A DNA stretch of 64,000 bases from Pyrus communis. Taxonomy: Eukaryota; Streptophyta; Magnoliopsida; Rosales; Rosaceae. Made by a program: the position numbers and the translations under genes. The stretch spans positions 5,565,501-5,629,500 of the forward strand of contig NC_084809.1 in assembly GCF_963583255.1 (NCBI RefSeq). Direction: 5' to 3'. This document shows positions 50,589 to 61,987 of this stretch, piece by piece. Below the pieces are notes generated by a model that was not told the origin of the DNA, made no database searches, and saw nothing but the letters and a program-made list of their open reading frames with translations. Position 1 is the first letter of the stretch. The number at the start of each line of letters is the position of its first letter.

Positions 50589-51560
50589 AATTTCTTTTTG
50601 GTGCCAAAAATTTTACACAAATAAATCACATCTGCTCCACAAAAGGGTAGACAAAAAGCCAATGAGTCAATCCAAAAAACATAACAAGTACAACATATTC
50701 AGAGATTCTTTTAGAACAAAACCAATATTTTTACATAAGAACAGAAAACAACTACATTAACAACCAAAGTAGAACTCTTTAATCAACCCAAAACCACTGC
50801 TTAAAAAAAAAAAACTGCCTTCCAACGGTTCCGTCCCCTGCATGCACTCGAGTTCGAATCACTATCCACTTCAAATTTCCACTCATTATCATAAAAATGA
50901 AATCCTCCGGTGAACCAAATCCATAGACAACCCAGATTGCACAAAAGAACATAAAGCAACCACATTAACTGCCAGAGTTTGAATCCCTATTCCCCGCAAA
51001 TCATAGTAGTTTAGAATATCGTTTGTATCAAGAAAAGTTCAATGGACAAAATGCACTATAATTTTCATCTCATCATCATAAAACGAAATCCACCGTCACC
51101 CAATTCCATAGACAACCCAAATTGCAAAAACTGACCATAACCTTCAAATACAAGTGTTAAAAGGAAAACCATATCCCTCAAATTTGATAGTAATTCGTAT
51201 ATACTGGACTATGCAAAAAATATTTCCAATAAACAAATTGATCGAATCTGGAAGTGGAAGAATGCTCAATCCATGTCCGGTTGCTGAGAAAAAAAAAAAA
51301 AACAATCAGAAAATCCTCCAGGTTTCGTAGAAATGGCGATTCTCAGCAGCCAAACACAAACAAAAATTCTAAAAAAAAAAAAAAAAACAAAAAAAAAACT
51401 AGATGGAATGGTTGAAAGGTAAGATCGGAGATAGAGTAGTAAGAAGCATACCAGCGCAAAGCCAATGAAGGACCCTCTTCAACCAACACTAATCTTTCTT
51501 AACGAAGCCGAGATTCCACGGTTCCAGTTCGTTTGCAACTCCAGTGAGTCGCAAGGAAGA
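50589..51560 (-). promoter_or_regulatory. 5' leader, leader intron and promoter of the APO4-like gene
   Basis: A probable non-coding first exon ends at 51452 (GCGCTG|GTATGC). The intron runs to an acceptor (GTGGAGCAG) near 50633, leaving about 45 leader bases before the ATG at 50588. Poly-A tracts lie at about 51289-51302 and 51372-51389. The intron and exon are inferred from splice motifs only. Confidence 0.4.
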
Positions 51561-54117
51561 AAACCTTGAAATTCCTTTTCAGCGATACGATGTCGTTTCT
51601 CTTAGTGTTTGGTGACTTAAATTTATTTATTGGATGAATGCCTTTTATTTACTTATTTTTAATATATAGTTTTTTTTTTTTTTTAAATTTTTACAGACAA
51701 TAGTATTAATGAGCTAAATTATTAGTTGTTAAGAAAGAGAGAATTGAATCTGCAAGATGGTGCAAAAATCCTTGCTTTCCATTCAAGCGCTGTTTGCTAA
51801 AAGAGGGAATGCAACACGAAGACTTCCTTCATGTTAAAATATGAATCCAAACGAAGCCTTGCAGTTTTGTTAATCAAACTCAAACGATATGAAAAAATTC
51901 AAGGGCCTGCGAGAGGGAAGCAATGAAAACCCTAGCTAGCACAAAAACTCCCAATCGAACCTGAACGATCTCCCGGAGGAGGTCCTCCTCCACATCCTCA
52001 CTCCTCCCCACATTAGACTATGTCCAAACCTCTCTTAAGAATACGTTGGCAATGAAAAACCAACAAGAGTTCCCTTAAGAATATGTCAAGGAAATGATGA
52101 TTTTGGATAACTTTTTAGTAATTTTGTTTTACCCATAAAAAAGATGTGTACTTTGGTAATTGTGGCCTATAATATGATGGAATTATCAAATTGTGCCTTT
52201 TTATTTTATAAAGCATATGTGAATATGTGTGTGTGTAGGATTCATGGCACCACTTTATATTTTTGTAGGCTTCACTCTGTAATGTATTTCAACAAATCAA
52301 ACCGCTTATCTTTTAGAATATCATTTATAGATCATTCTTACAAAAAATTAGACAAATACAAACTACTTCATGGGGCAAAGTCCGCTATTATCCCCTCACT
52401 TAGGGCTGTGAATCAGGGCCTAGCTGAAACCATTAATACATTTGTAGTAAAGAAAATGGATGAATACAATTCTACAAAGAAATCCTAAATCCTTAATCCA
52501 ACAGTTATATGATTTCAAATTTGGGTGATTTTTGGTAGACATGATTTTTTATAGAAGATCTAAAAGATAGATGGTTCGAATCATTGAAATACATGACGGA
52601 ATGGGCCTCACAAAAACGTGTGTCAAAATTTATGAAAAAAAGAGTGTGATATCCACATACCCCTTTTACTTCATACACACCCTCTTAATTTGCGCAGTCG
52701 AATCAACTGAATTAGAGAATATTCAAGAACAAAAATTAAAAAGGAGTGTGTAAGAAATAAAAAAAGTGTGTGGATAGTACATTAAAAAAAAATGATGCCA
52801 CCCTCCTCATATTTACATATATACTTATGTATACGGCTGATTTGTTCCTATGTTTTTTATTGGATTTGGCTGATCGGATTTTTACCCTTTTGTGGAGCAG
52901 ATTTTATATGGCGTTCAAAGAAAAATCCCCTTTGCTGGTTACTTGATCTTCTACCTCAAACAGTCAAGTTTCATGTCTGAATTCTTCACCCGGGTCCCAT
53001 CTGCTTTTGGCAAATTTCTTTTCTTCTAAGCTAATTTCATTTAGATGGTATGATTTATTGGAAACATCGTACTTGCAAGGAATTTGAAAGGGGTCTTATT
53101 GATGTTTTGTTGTGTCTTTGTGATTGGGAGGAGGATTCTCTCTTCATAATCTCTTTCATCTTTTATTTGAAGGATCACGGTTAAATCACGTCAACATCTT
53201 ATATTAATTTTTTTATAGAGACAATAAGACAAAAAACAATGTGTGAGATGAGGAGAGGAAAAGATATGAAAATATGAGGGAAGAGAATCCTACTCCTTGT
53301 GATTGTGCGTATGTGTAGATCATTTGCACGTATGTGTAGATCATTTGCTGATGTAAATGCTGAGGATTCACAGGTGCAGGGACAAAAGAGTACGTGCATG
53401 TCCGTTTACAGCAACGCAACGAGAGGAAGAGCCTGACTACCGTGCAACAAGACTAAGAATGAGATGTTTTGTAATGGTACTGCAATCTTGACAGATTGTG
53501 CAGGTGATAGCGATAATATCAGTGTTGTTAGAAGTTGACATTTGGTCCATCTCTCTGATAATTCGACATAGTATAAGAGCCATTGATTGGGTCCGTACTC
53601 CCACGTGATGGATGGGTCCCTTGGCCTTGCGTGTAGAGTGAGGAGAAATTTTTCAATGTGACCAGTACACGGGATGGTACACCACGTGTCACTATACAAA
53701 TGGTGGGATATGTGTGTTAAAAAGTTAATAACTTAAAAAATAAAATTTTGTATCACTTGTGTAAAAACACATGGTGTACCTTTCGCGTTCCGGTCGTAAT
53801 GAAAATTTTCTTGCGAGTGAGTCCCTTTGGCTCCACTTGGTTGCAAACATGTGGATCTCTCGCATGTGATCCACTAATTAGGTCCCACGTGAGGGGGCAT
53901 GTCGAATCTCACATCGGTAATAGAAATAGAGAAATAATAGTTTAAATATCTTAAGCCTACTTCAACAAATACCAAGATCTTTTGAAATAAAATCTCACAC
54001 CTGACGGATTGTGTAGAAGATAATTACCAAATTAAGGACATTATCAATATTGTTAAAAATGAGCGTTTGACCTGTCTCTCTGAAAATTGACAATATGTAC
54101 CTTATAAAGGTCTGTTA
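51561..54117. other. Intergenic region with relics
   Basis: No intact gene. It contains the F-box fragment listed separately and a near-duplicate CGTATGTGTAGATCATTTGC at about 53310 and 53331. Two weakly similar blocks around 53480-53610 and 53995-54110 share GACAGATTGTG / GACGGATTGTG and GTTGTTA...TTTGA motifs. A plus-strand frame at 52144-52488 is not recognised. Confidence 0.35.
51961..52038 (+). pseudogene. F-box fragment
   Basis: LNDLPEEVLLHILT in one frame is the classic start of a plant F-box domain. It is followed after a few residues by a stop at 52036-52038, with no start codon in frame. It is too short to function and is probably a truncated or captured relic. Confidence 0.5.
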
Positions 54118-55633
54118 AAGTTCTAAGATGGGTACTAGTTTAACCTTGAGGGGGTCAATAGGTTCCAATTTAAAAATCCAATTCAATGTTCAGTTATCAA
54201 ATTAATTTCACACTCACATCACATATCAAACTATCCTATACATATGTTGTTAAAAAGATAAATAAAAAGTGCACACATGATGTAGGATTTAATGAGGCAA
54301 AACCCACCACTGGGAAAATCCTCGTGCTTCCAACCTAGAACAAACACTAGGAGAAATAAATACTGAAATACTTACAAAACTCATCAACTAAACACATATA
54401 CTAGTAGGTAGTTTTGTCTCCGGACTTTGCTATTCAATCTCTCTTCAGCCTTTGAGTGGAAGTGGCATGACACTACCGCGGCTGTCAATCACGTTCTCCT
54501 CGAATTTTGCAAGATACTAACACGATCATGCAGAATGAATGTATGATGAAATAGTTTTTTGAAACTTAACCAATTATGAAAATCACAAGACACATTTTCA
54601 TAATTGATTTCCAATTAAGGCACGGTGAAAAATCAATAATCAAAAACTAAAATTAAACTTTTGGAAACACACAACATCAAACTGATTTTTCTTCTCGGCA
54701 AAAAACCGCAAGGATTCTCTCTGTGCTCGCGGACAGTCAGACTTGGATTAATTTCTTTTAAACTCAAAACAGCAGCAGCATTTTTCTTTTTCAAAACGAA
54801 ATGGCAGCAGCCACCAAAATCAAAGCCTATTCTAATGCATACAAGCGTGGTATGCGACAGCAGCCAAAAACTCTTTTGTTTGTCCTTCAAAACATGCAGC
54901 AATGTGGGAGTGCGGCGGCAACCCAAAACTCAAGAAAACTATTCTAATCTATGCAGCCCGCACAAAAACCTCACGTAAGACTTCGATATATATATGCCTC
55001 TACTAGGGTTTATTTTGTGCAGATAAAAGAATATAAGGATAAGCATACACCTTATAAAATTAAATTGATAAACACGTGAATTTATTAACTTGATAAATAT
55101 GCAAAACATATCAAAATAGCTGTTAACTTTCTAGAAAACACTGCAGCTAAAAGATATATTAGGCTCTCCAAAAACAAACCAATCAATTAACGGTAAGCCC
55201 AAAATTAAATCAAGTTAAATACCAAGTAAGACCTATCTACATGAATGTATATGCATGACACACTTACTTGAGTGGATATCTCTGAAACTCATTATTTTTC
55301 CGATTGAAAGCACAATAGACATACTTAGACTAAAGCAATTACAATTGAGACATGCACTAGTCCAAGACATTACAGACTTAGGCGTGTTTTGTTAAGAAAT
55401 AGCTAATTTTACCCTAACAATCGTGCTATGGGTTTTGCCTCGTTAAATCCTACATCCTGTGTGCATTTTTTATTTATTTTTTTAACTGCATATGTGTAAG
55501 ATAGTTTGTTATGTGATGTGAATGTGGAATTAATTTGAGAACTGAAAACTAAATTGAAAATTGAATTGGATTTTTTAAATTGGAACCTATTCACCCCCTC
55601 TCTAGGTTAAACTAGTACCCATTTTAGAACTTT
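54118..55633. mobile_element. Fold-back-type element with about 190-bp terminal inverted repeats
   Basis: The left arm (54118-54313) begins AAAGTTCTAAGATGGGTAC. The right arm (55419-55633) is its inverse, beginning on the minus strand AAAGTTCTAAAATGGGTAC. Both arms continue with ACTAGTTTAACCT, then AATAGGTTCCAATTTAAAA, ACATCACATA.CAAACTATC and GATGTAGGATTTAA. The 1.1-kb interior has no recognisable coding sequence. I found no clear target-site duplication, so the superfamily is open; a Mutator-like or fold-back origin is plausible. Confidence 0.75.
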
Positions 55634-55891
55634 CAATTACGATACTTTGTTTTCGTTCTAGTTCCGCTGCTTTCTGTGTTATGTCAAAGGACGAGCAGCA
55701 ACCTCTTGTGACTTTTACTTTCTGGGCAATGGGCGCCTTTCTTCAACTTCTGATGGGCCCATAGGACTACTCCAGTTTTATCCCTAGTCCGATGGGCTTG
55801 TGTCTGTTCTTTTTGACTTTGTTAGGCTTAAAACCTCCAGTTGTCTTGAACTTGTGTTGAACCGTGTTGGCGGGTTCAATAAGAGCAACTT

Positions 55892-56275
55892 TTAGGGTTT
55901 TTATCACAAATGATCTTTGAAATTTACCCTCATCATCAAGATGGTCCCTAAAATTAAAAATCAATCAATTTAGTCCCTAAAAATAGGTATCGCAAATCAA
56001 TATGGTCATTCCGTTACAATTATGTTAAAAATTATGTTAAGTGCTGATGTGGCACATAAATGGGCTCCACAAGATTTACGGGTTTTTATCACAAATGGTC
56101 CCTGAAATCTACTCACATCATCAAGATGGTCCCTGAAATTGACCCACAACATCAACATGGTTCCTAAAATTGAAAATCAATGAATGTAGTCCTTGAAAAT
56201 AGGTGTCGCAAATCTATATAATCATTCCACCACAATTATGTAAAAAAAATTTGTTATGTGCTGATATGGGTTTAA
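55892..56275. repeat. Tandem pair of about 190-bp repeat units, interrupted by the LTR element
   Basis: TTTTTATCACAAATG.TC opens units at about 55897 and 56084. Each unit contains CATCAAGATGGTCCCT, AATCAAT.AAT.TAGTCC, TCGCAAATC.ATAT and GTGCTGATGTGG-like blocks. The right side stops near the LTR retrotransposon inserted at 56347. This is probably the terminus of an older dispersed element. Confidence 0.6.
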
Positions 56276-56346
56276 TAATTAATTAAAAAAGTTGTCCAAA
56301 TACCTTTTTGCAAAATAGAATTTTTTTTTCTTATAGTAGGACCTAC

Positions 56347-58580
56347 TGACACACCCCGACCGAGGTCGGAGCGTGCTGGCCGTCACACAAAGGTGACGTA
56401 GCCATGTGCACGTGCGGAAGCTAGTAAAGTAGTAATATAAAAGTACGAATAATTCAAAACTAGCATACAAGGTACTAAAATAAGTGCTAGTAAGTGATAT
56501 ACAAAATCAGAGCAGGTCTAAAGCAGTCCAAACAAAACGATAACAGTAGTACGCCCGAAGGTGACCCTACAATGGGGAGTGTCTGTCAGAACGCCGGAAA
56601 GCCCTCAAAGGAAACCACCGCAACGGCTAAGCAACTAGAACCTGGAGGGGCGCAAAACAAAAGCGTGAGTGGCAAAAACAAAGCTCTTTGAAAACCATTT
56701 AGCAAAATACATTATAACCCCTCGCCGTAAAACCTGTATACTTCCCAGAAAAATAAACATATATACGTATATATAGATATGCCAAACATGCTCAAGGGTA
56801 TGCTAATCATGCTCAAGAATATGCCATGTCAAAACCTCAATATGAATGTAAGTGCCCAGGTATAAATTCATATCATCATCATAACATCTGGCAGCCGGAG
56901 TCACCTAACGTGACCTGTACGGCTGCATCTAGAGCTCAAATCTCAACTCTAAAACTGAACCTGCCCACAAGTCGGAACCACCTAAAGTGGTCTGTACGAC
57001 AGGCCTGGGTGTAATACATATATATACGCTCTAGTGCTACGATCACGTGAAGACTGTGCGACTAATCGCGGGTCACCTACGAGTCGGAACCACCTAATGT
57101 GGTCTGTACGACAGGCCTATGCACCTAACTTGGATCCAAGCTGAGCGTGTGGTGCGGGAGGTGAACATCACGTGAAGGACTGTGCCCTACTCTGGGCGGG
57201 AGCACTAACACCGGGGATGCAGGTTATGAGCTCTCTAGGCACCTCAACCACTACTGAAACATAAACGTGAATGTCACTTACCTGGCACTTACCTTTGCGT
57301 CCACAGCACCCAATATGCATATGTATATGTATGCCACTAAATATGCATGCAATGATGCGTAAACGATAATAATAAAGTGCATGGCATAATGTAAATAACC
57401 ATTTTTAATCAATTTCTGGGAATATAAATGTATATAGGTATATACGGAAAACAAAAGCCCACTCACTGGTATGTAGAAGGGTCGTAGCCCCCCTGTCTCG
57501 CGTGTGCACGCTCGTCCTCTGGGTACGTGTCACCTAAATGCGAAAACAACTATAAAAACGTTAACTTTAAAGCACATAACCCGTTTCTCGTAATAACTTC
57601 TCATACATTGCTCAAAATGGACAAATGAATATACCAACGTGCTCTACACAACCTCAGGATCACAACCATATTTTTAGAATAATTTTTGGACCCCACACGC
57701 GCCCCCACGCGCCAGCACAGGCACGGACCTACGCGCCCCCACGCGCGGCCGCGTGCCAGGCACACTGACGGTGTCAACATATGTCGTCAGGAATATTCCG
57801 TCAGTTTGACGGAATATTCCGTTAAATCTAACCGGATGCCGTCACTGCCGTTGGGAATATTCCGTTAAACCTAACGGAATATTCCTCTTTCTTCTCCGAT
57901 CGACTCTCGCCGGACTCCGGTCGCCGGAAAACTGGGAAAAGTTTAAACTCACTAATCTCCCTCGTTTCTCAACCGTTTTCTATGATTCTTGGACCAAAAG
58001 AAAGCCCTAAACTAGTAGAATCACGTTGGACCACTTTTAAAGGCTAAAAGTTACGCGATCATACCTGTCTCAAAACTCGAAAACCGGCCAACTTCGAACC
58101 AGGCATTCCCGACGTCCAAATTCGTCCAACGAGCTACTCCGACGCTCCTTAGGACTTCACCAACACACCTACAAGCTTCAAATGTCCAAAAACTAAGTAA
58201 ATTAATGTTGCATGAACAGTGCTCAAAACGGACATCGCGATATCGACGTGAAAACGTCGAAGTTCTTACCTGAAAATGGTATATTCGTGCTCCCCTCGAC
58301 CTCACGATCACAACTGCACCCTTGGTTTCCTCGATCTGCTATGGTTTAATGGTCCTTGGTTTGTGTCCGTACGTTTACAGGGGAAGTGGAAGCTCGGGGG
58401 AGAGAAAGAGAGACACGGGAGAGAGACAGAGGGAAAGGGAAGGGCAGAGAGTGTGCAGGTGTGTGTGTGGCCCAACACATGCCACAACACACAACACAAC
58501 CCCACAACGTGACGAAAAACACACTAGGGCAAAATTGTAATTCCACGCGTACGTGTTAATAATCCCGGGACGGGATGTCA
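56347..58580 (-). repeat. 3' LTR of the Ty3/gypsy element
   Basis: Length is 2,234 bases, long for the group and typical of Tekay/Del elements. Internally, a motif like GTCGGAACCACCTAA.GTGG followed by TCTGTACGACAGGCCT recurs at about 56894 (diverged), 56973 and 57082. A GGAATATTCCGT palindrome recurs four times at 57790-57885. These arrays may hold LTR regulatory sites. GC is higher than in the surroundings. Confidence 0.9.
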
Positions 58581-58595
58581 CAACCTTCCCACCTT
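58581..58595 (-). other. Polypurine tract of the Ty3/gypsy element
   Basis: Purine-rich AAGGTGGGAAGG on the minus strand directly next to the 3' LTR. This is the usual primer for plus-strand synthesis. Confidence 0.7.
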
Positions 58596-58639
58596 AATAG
58601 AATTTCGTCCCGAAATTCAAAACAACCAAGTAACAGCCC

Positions 58640-61600
58640 CTAGTGGTCAAAGAACAAACGAGGATACAAATCCCTCAATCGGTCTTCCGTCTCCCACGTT
58701 GCTTCCTCAACTGAATGGTTCCTCCACAAAACCTTCACCAAATTTACTGTCTTGTTCCTCAGAACCTTCTCTTTCCAATCAATGATCGTCACCGGTTCCT
58801 CATCATACGTCAGATCTGGGTTAATCTCAAGCGGTTGAGGAGGTATCACGTGAGATGGATCAGCAACATAGTGTCGGAGCATAGACACGTGAAAAACATT
58901 ATGCACTCTAGCCAACTCCGGAGGCAACTCCAACCTGTAAGCTACCTCACCAACTCGTTATGTGACTACGTATGGTCCAATGTACCTGGGGCTCAACTTC
59001 CCCTTCTTTCCGAACCGCACAACACCTCTCCACGGTGAAAGCTTCAGAAATACCCAATCTCCGACCTCATATGTTCTGTCCGTAGCATGCCGATCCGCTA
59101 GACTCTTCTGCCTGTCCTGGGCTGCTTTCAGGTTAGACTTAATCACCTGAACATTCTGAGTAGTCTCCTCAACAATCTCTGGACCTACTAAGACTCTTTC
59201 TCCAACCTCTGACCAACACAACGGTGTGCGGCAAGCCCTGCCATACAAGGCCTCAAATGGCGCCATGCCAATGCTTGAATGAAAACTGTTGTTGTAAGCA
59301 AATTCCATCAAATCTAACCGCTGGTGCCAAGCGTCACCAAACTGCAACACCGAAGCTCGCAGCATATCCTCCAAGGTCTGAATAGTTCTCTCTGACTGTC
59401 CGTCTGTCTGTGGATGATACGCTGTGCTGTAAAGTAATCTCGTGCCCAAAGCTTCCTGGAAAGCTACCCAAAACTTCGATGTAAATCGTGGATCTCGATC
59501 CGAAATAATGCTCACAGGGACACCGTGGTACTTCACAACTTTCGAGATGAATAGCTCCGCTAAACGGCTCAAAGAATACTTCTCCCTCACTGGAATAAAA
59601 TGAGCCGACTTGGTGAGTCGATCAACGATCACCCAAATGCCGTCAAAGCCATTATGTGTACGCGGGAGCTTGTACACAAAATCCATGGTGATATTTTCCC
59701 ATTTCCATTCGGGAACGGGAAGCGGCTGCAACAACCCAAACGGCTTCTTCCTCTCTGCTTTAACTTGCTGACAAACAGCACATCTGCTCACATACTCGGC
59801 TATCTCCCTCTTCATACCCGGCCAATAATAAAACGGTCGAATGGTATGATACATTTTCGTAGCTCCTGGATGCATGGCATAAGCCGAGATATGTGCTTCA
59901 TCGAGAATTTCTTTCTTCAACTCCACACTCTTAGGCACGAACATTCTACCTTCTAGCATCAACATGCCATCTGAATCACGAACTCTGAGGTCTCGCCTCC
60001 TCCCTTGCTCTCGAGCTTGAATAAGTTCTTGAGTCTCCTGATCAGCTACTTGGGCTTCAAGCACCCGATCAACAAGTATCGGCCTAACTTGGAAATTAGC
60101 AAGTAATGCCACTTCTCGATCTTCGGCTTCTAGTCTTACTCCCGTAGTACGCAAGTCCACCAAAAGAGGAGCACGACTAGCGTACAACGCATTAATGCAG
60201 CCCTGCGACTTCCTGCTAAGTGCATCAGCCACTACGTTCGCACGACCAGGATGATAATCAATCGTGCAATCGTAATCGCTGAGCAACTCCAACCACCTCC
60301 GCTGACGGAGATTAAGTTCCTTCTGAGTAAAGAGATACTGGAGACTCTTGTGATCTGTAAAGATCCTGCACTTCTCTCCGTAAAGGTAGTGTCTCCACAA
60401 CTTCAACGCAAAGATGATAGCAGCCAACTCCAAATCATGTGTAGGGTAATTCATCTCATGGGGTTTCAACTGCCGCGAAGCATAAGCAATCACCCTACCA
60501 TGCTGCATCAATACACATCCCAGACCATTCAAGGAAGCATCGCTATAAACCTCGAAATCACCGCTATCGTCTGGAAGTGCCAAAACAGGTGCATGAGTGA
60601 GACAATGCTTCAACTGCTGGAAACTCTGCTCACACCTATCATCCCACTCAAATTTAACATCCTTCCTCGTTAACCTCGTCAACGGCAAGGCAATCGCCGA
60701 AAAATCCTTAACGAATCTCCGATAATACCCTGCCAAACCAAGGAAACTTCTCACCTCAGTGACGGTTCGCGGCTGTTCCCAACTCTCCACAGCTGCAACC
60801 TTCTGAGGGTCAACCAAAATACCCTGAGCAGAAATGACGTGCCCCAAGAACGCAACTTGGTCTAACCAGAACTGGCACTTGCTAAACTTAGCATATAACT
60901 GGTGTTCCCTCAACCTTTTCAACACCAAAGTAAGATGTCGAACATGCTCCGCTTTCGACTTAGAATACACCAGAATATTGTCAATGAAGACAATGACAAA
61001 TCTATCCAAGTAAGGCTGGAATACTCGGTTCATCAAATCCATAAAGGCGGCTGGTGCATTCGTCAACCCAAATGGCATAACCAGAAACTCGTAATGACCA
61101 TAACGAGTCCTGAACGCCGTCTTAGGGACATCATCCCTACTGATCTTCAGTTGATAGTAACCAGACCTCAAATCAATCTTAGAGAACACACAAGCACCTC
61201 TCAGCTGATCGAACAAATCATCGATACGAGGCAATGGATAACGGTTTTTAATCGTCACCCGATTGAGTTGCCTGTAGTCGATGCACAGCCTCAAAGTTCC
61301 ATCCTTCTTCCTCACAAACAACACTGGAGCGCCCCAAGGCGAAGTACTAGGCTGGATAAATCCCTTATCCACTAACTCCTGCAGCTGAACTTTCAATTCC
61401 CTTAACTCCGCGGGAGCCATACGATAAGGAGTTAAAGAAATAGGATTAGTACCTGGAAGCAACTCAATAGTGAACTCTACGTCTCGATCTGGTGGTAACC
61501 CAGGTAAATCCTCGGGAAATACATCTGGGAAGTGTCTGACCACTCTCACATCCTCCACTCTGCTAGTAACAGCCTCATCCAACATCACATGAGCCAGATA

Positions 61601-61987
61601 CCCCTGACAATCCTTAGTTAACAACTTTTTCGCTCGAAGCGCCGAAATAACGCCATATCTCACCCCACTCTGCTCACCCACGAAAGTAATCACAGGTAGT
61701 CCAGGTCAGTGAAACGTAACTACTTTCCCGTAACAGTCAATGTTGGCACGATAGAAGTGCAACCAATCCGTGCCCAGAATCACGTCAAAGTCCACAATAT
61801 CTAACGGGATAAGATCGGCTGACAGAGCAACACCCTCTACGATCACTGGACATCCTGGGTACACACAATCTACAACACAACTTTCTCCTCTAGGCATAAC
61901 AAACTCTAAATCATACCTAGAGGTGTGGGGCGAGGTTGCGTCACTTGAGCAAACGTATGAGAAATTACGGAATGTGTAGCTCCACAA
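58640..61987 (-). pseudogene. Broken pol of the Ty3/gypsy element (protease end, RT, RNase H, integrase)
   Basis: The minus-strand pol frame covers the protease C-terminal part (FDVILGTDWLHFYRANIDC) and the reverse transcriptase ([46 protein letters not shown]). RNase H ([16 protein letters not shown]), the integrase HHCC finger ([13 protein letters not shown]) and DDE core ([25 protein letters not shown]) follow. The frame ends in a chromo-like tail (NHSVEEATWETEDRLRDLY). Two in-frame stops break it, at 61708-61706 and 58960-58958. In the RT catalytic box the residue after FID is Asn (codon 60979-60977) where active enzymes have a second Asp. The longest intact piece is 911 residues. This copy cannot encode an active polymerase by itself but could be mobilised in trans. 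Confidence 0.92.

Noticed and set aside
52144..52488. 114-residue plus-strand frame
   Set aside because: AT-rich composition, no domain, no promoter or splice context; likely a chance open frame.
59600..61375. Plus-strand frames across the retrotransposon pol
   Set aside because: Antisense shadows of the minus-strand pol frame, with no similarity of their own.
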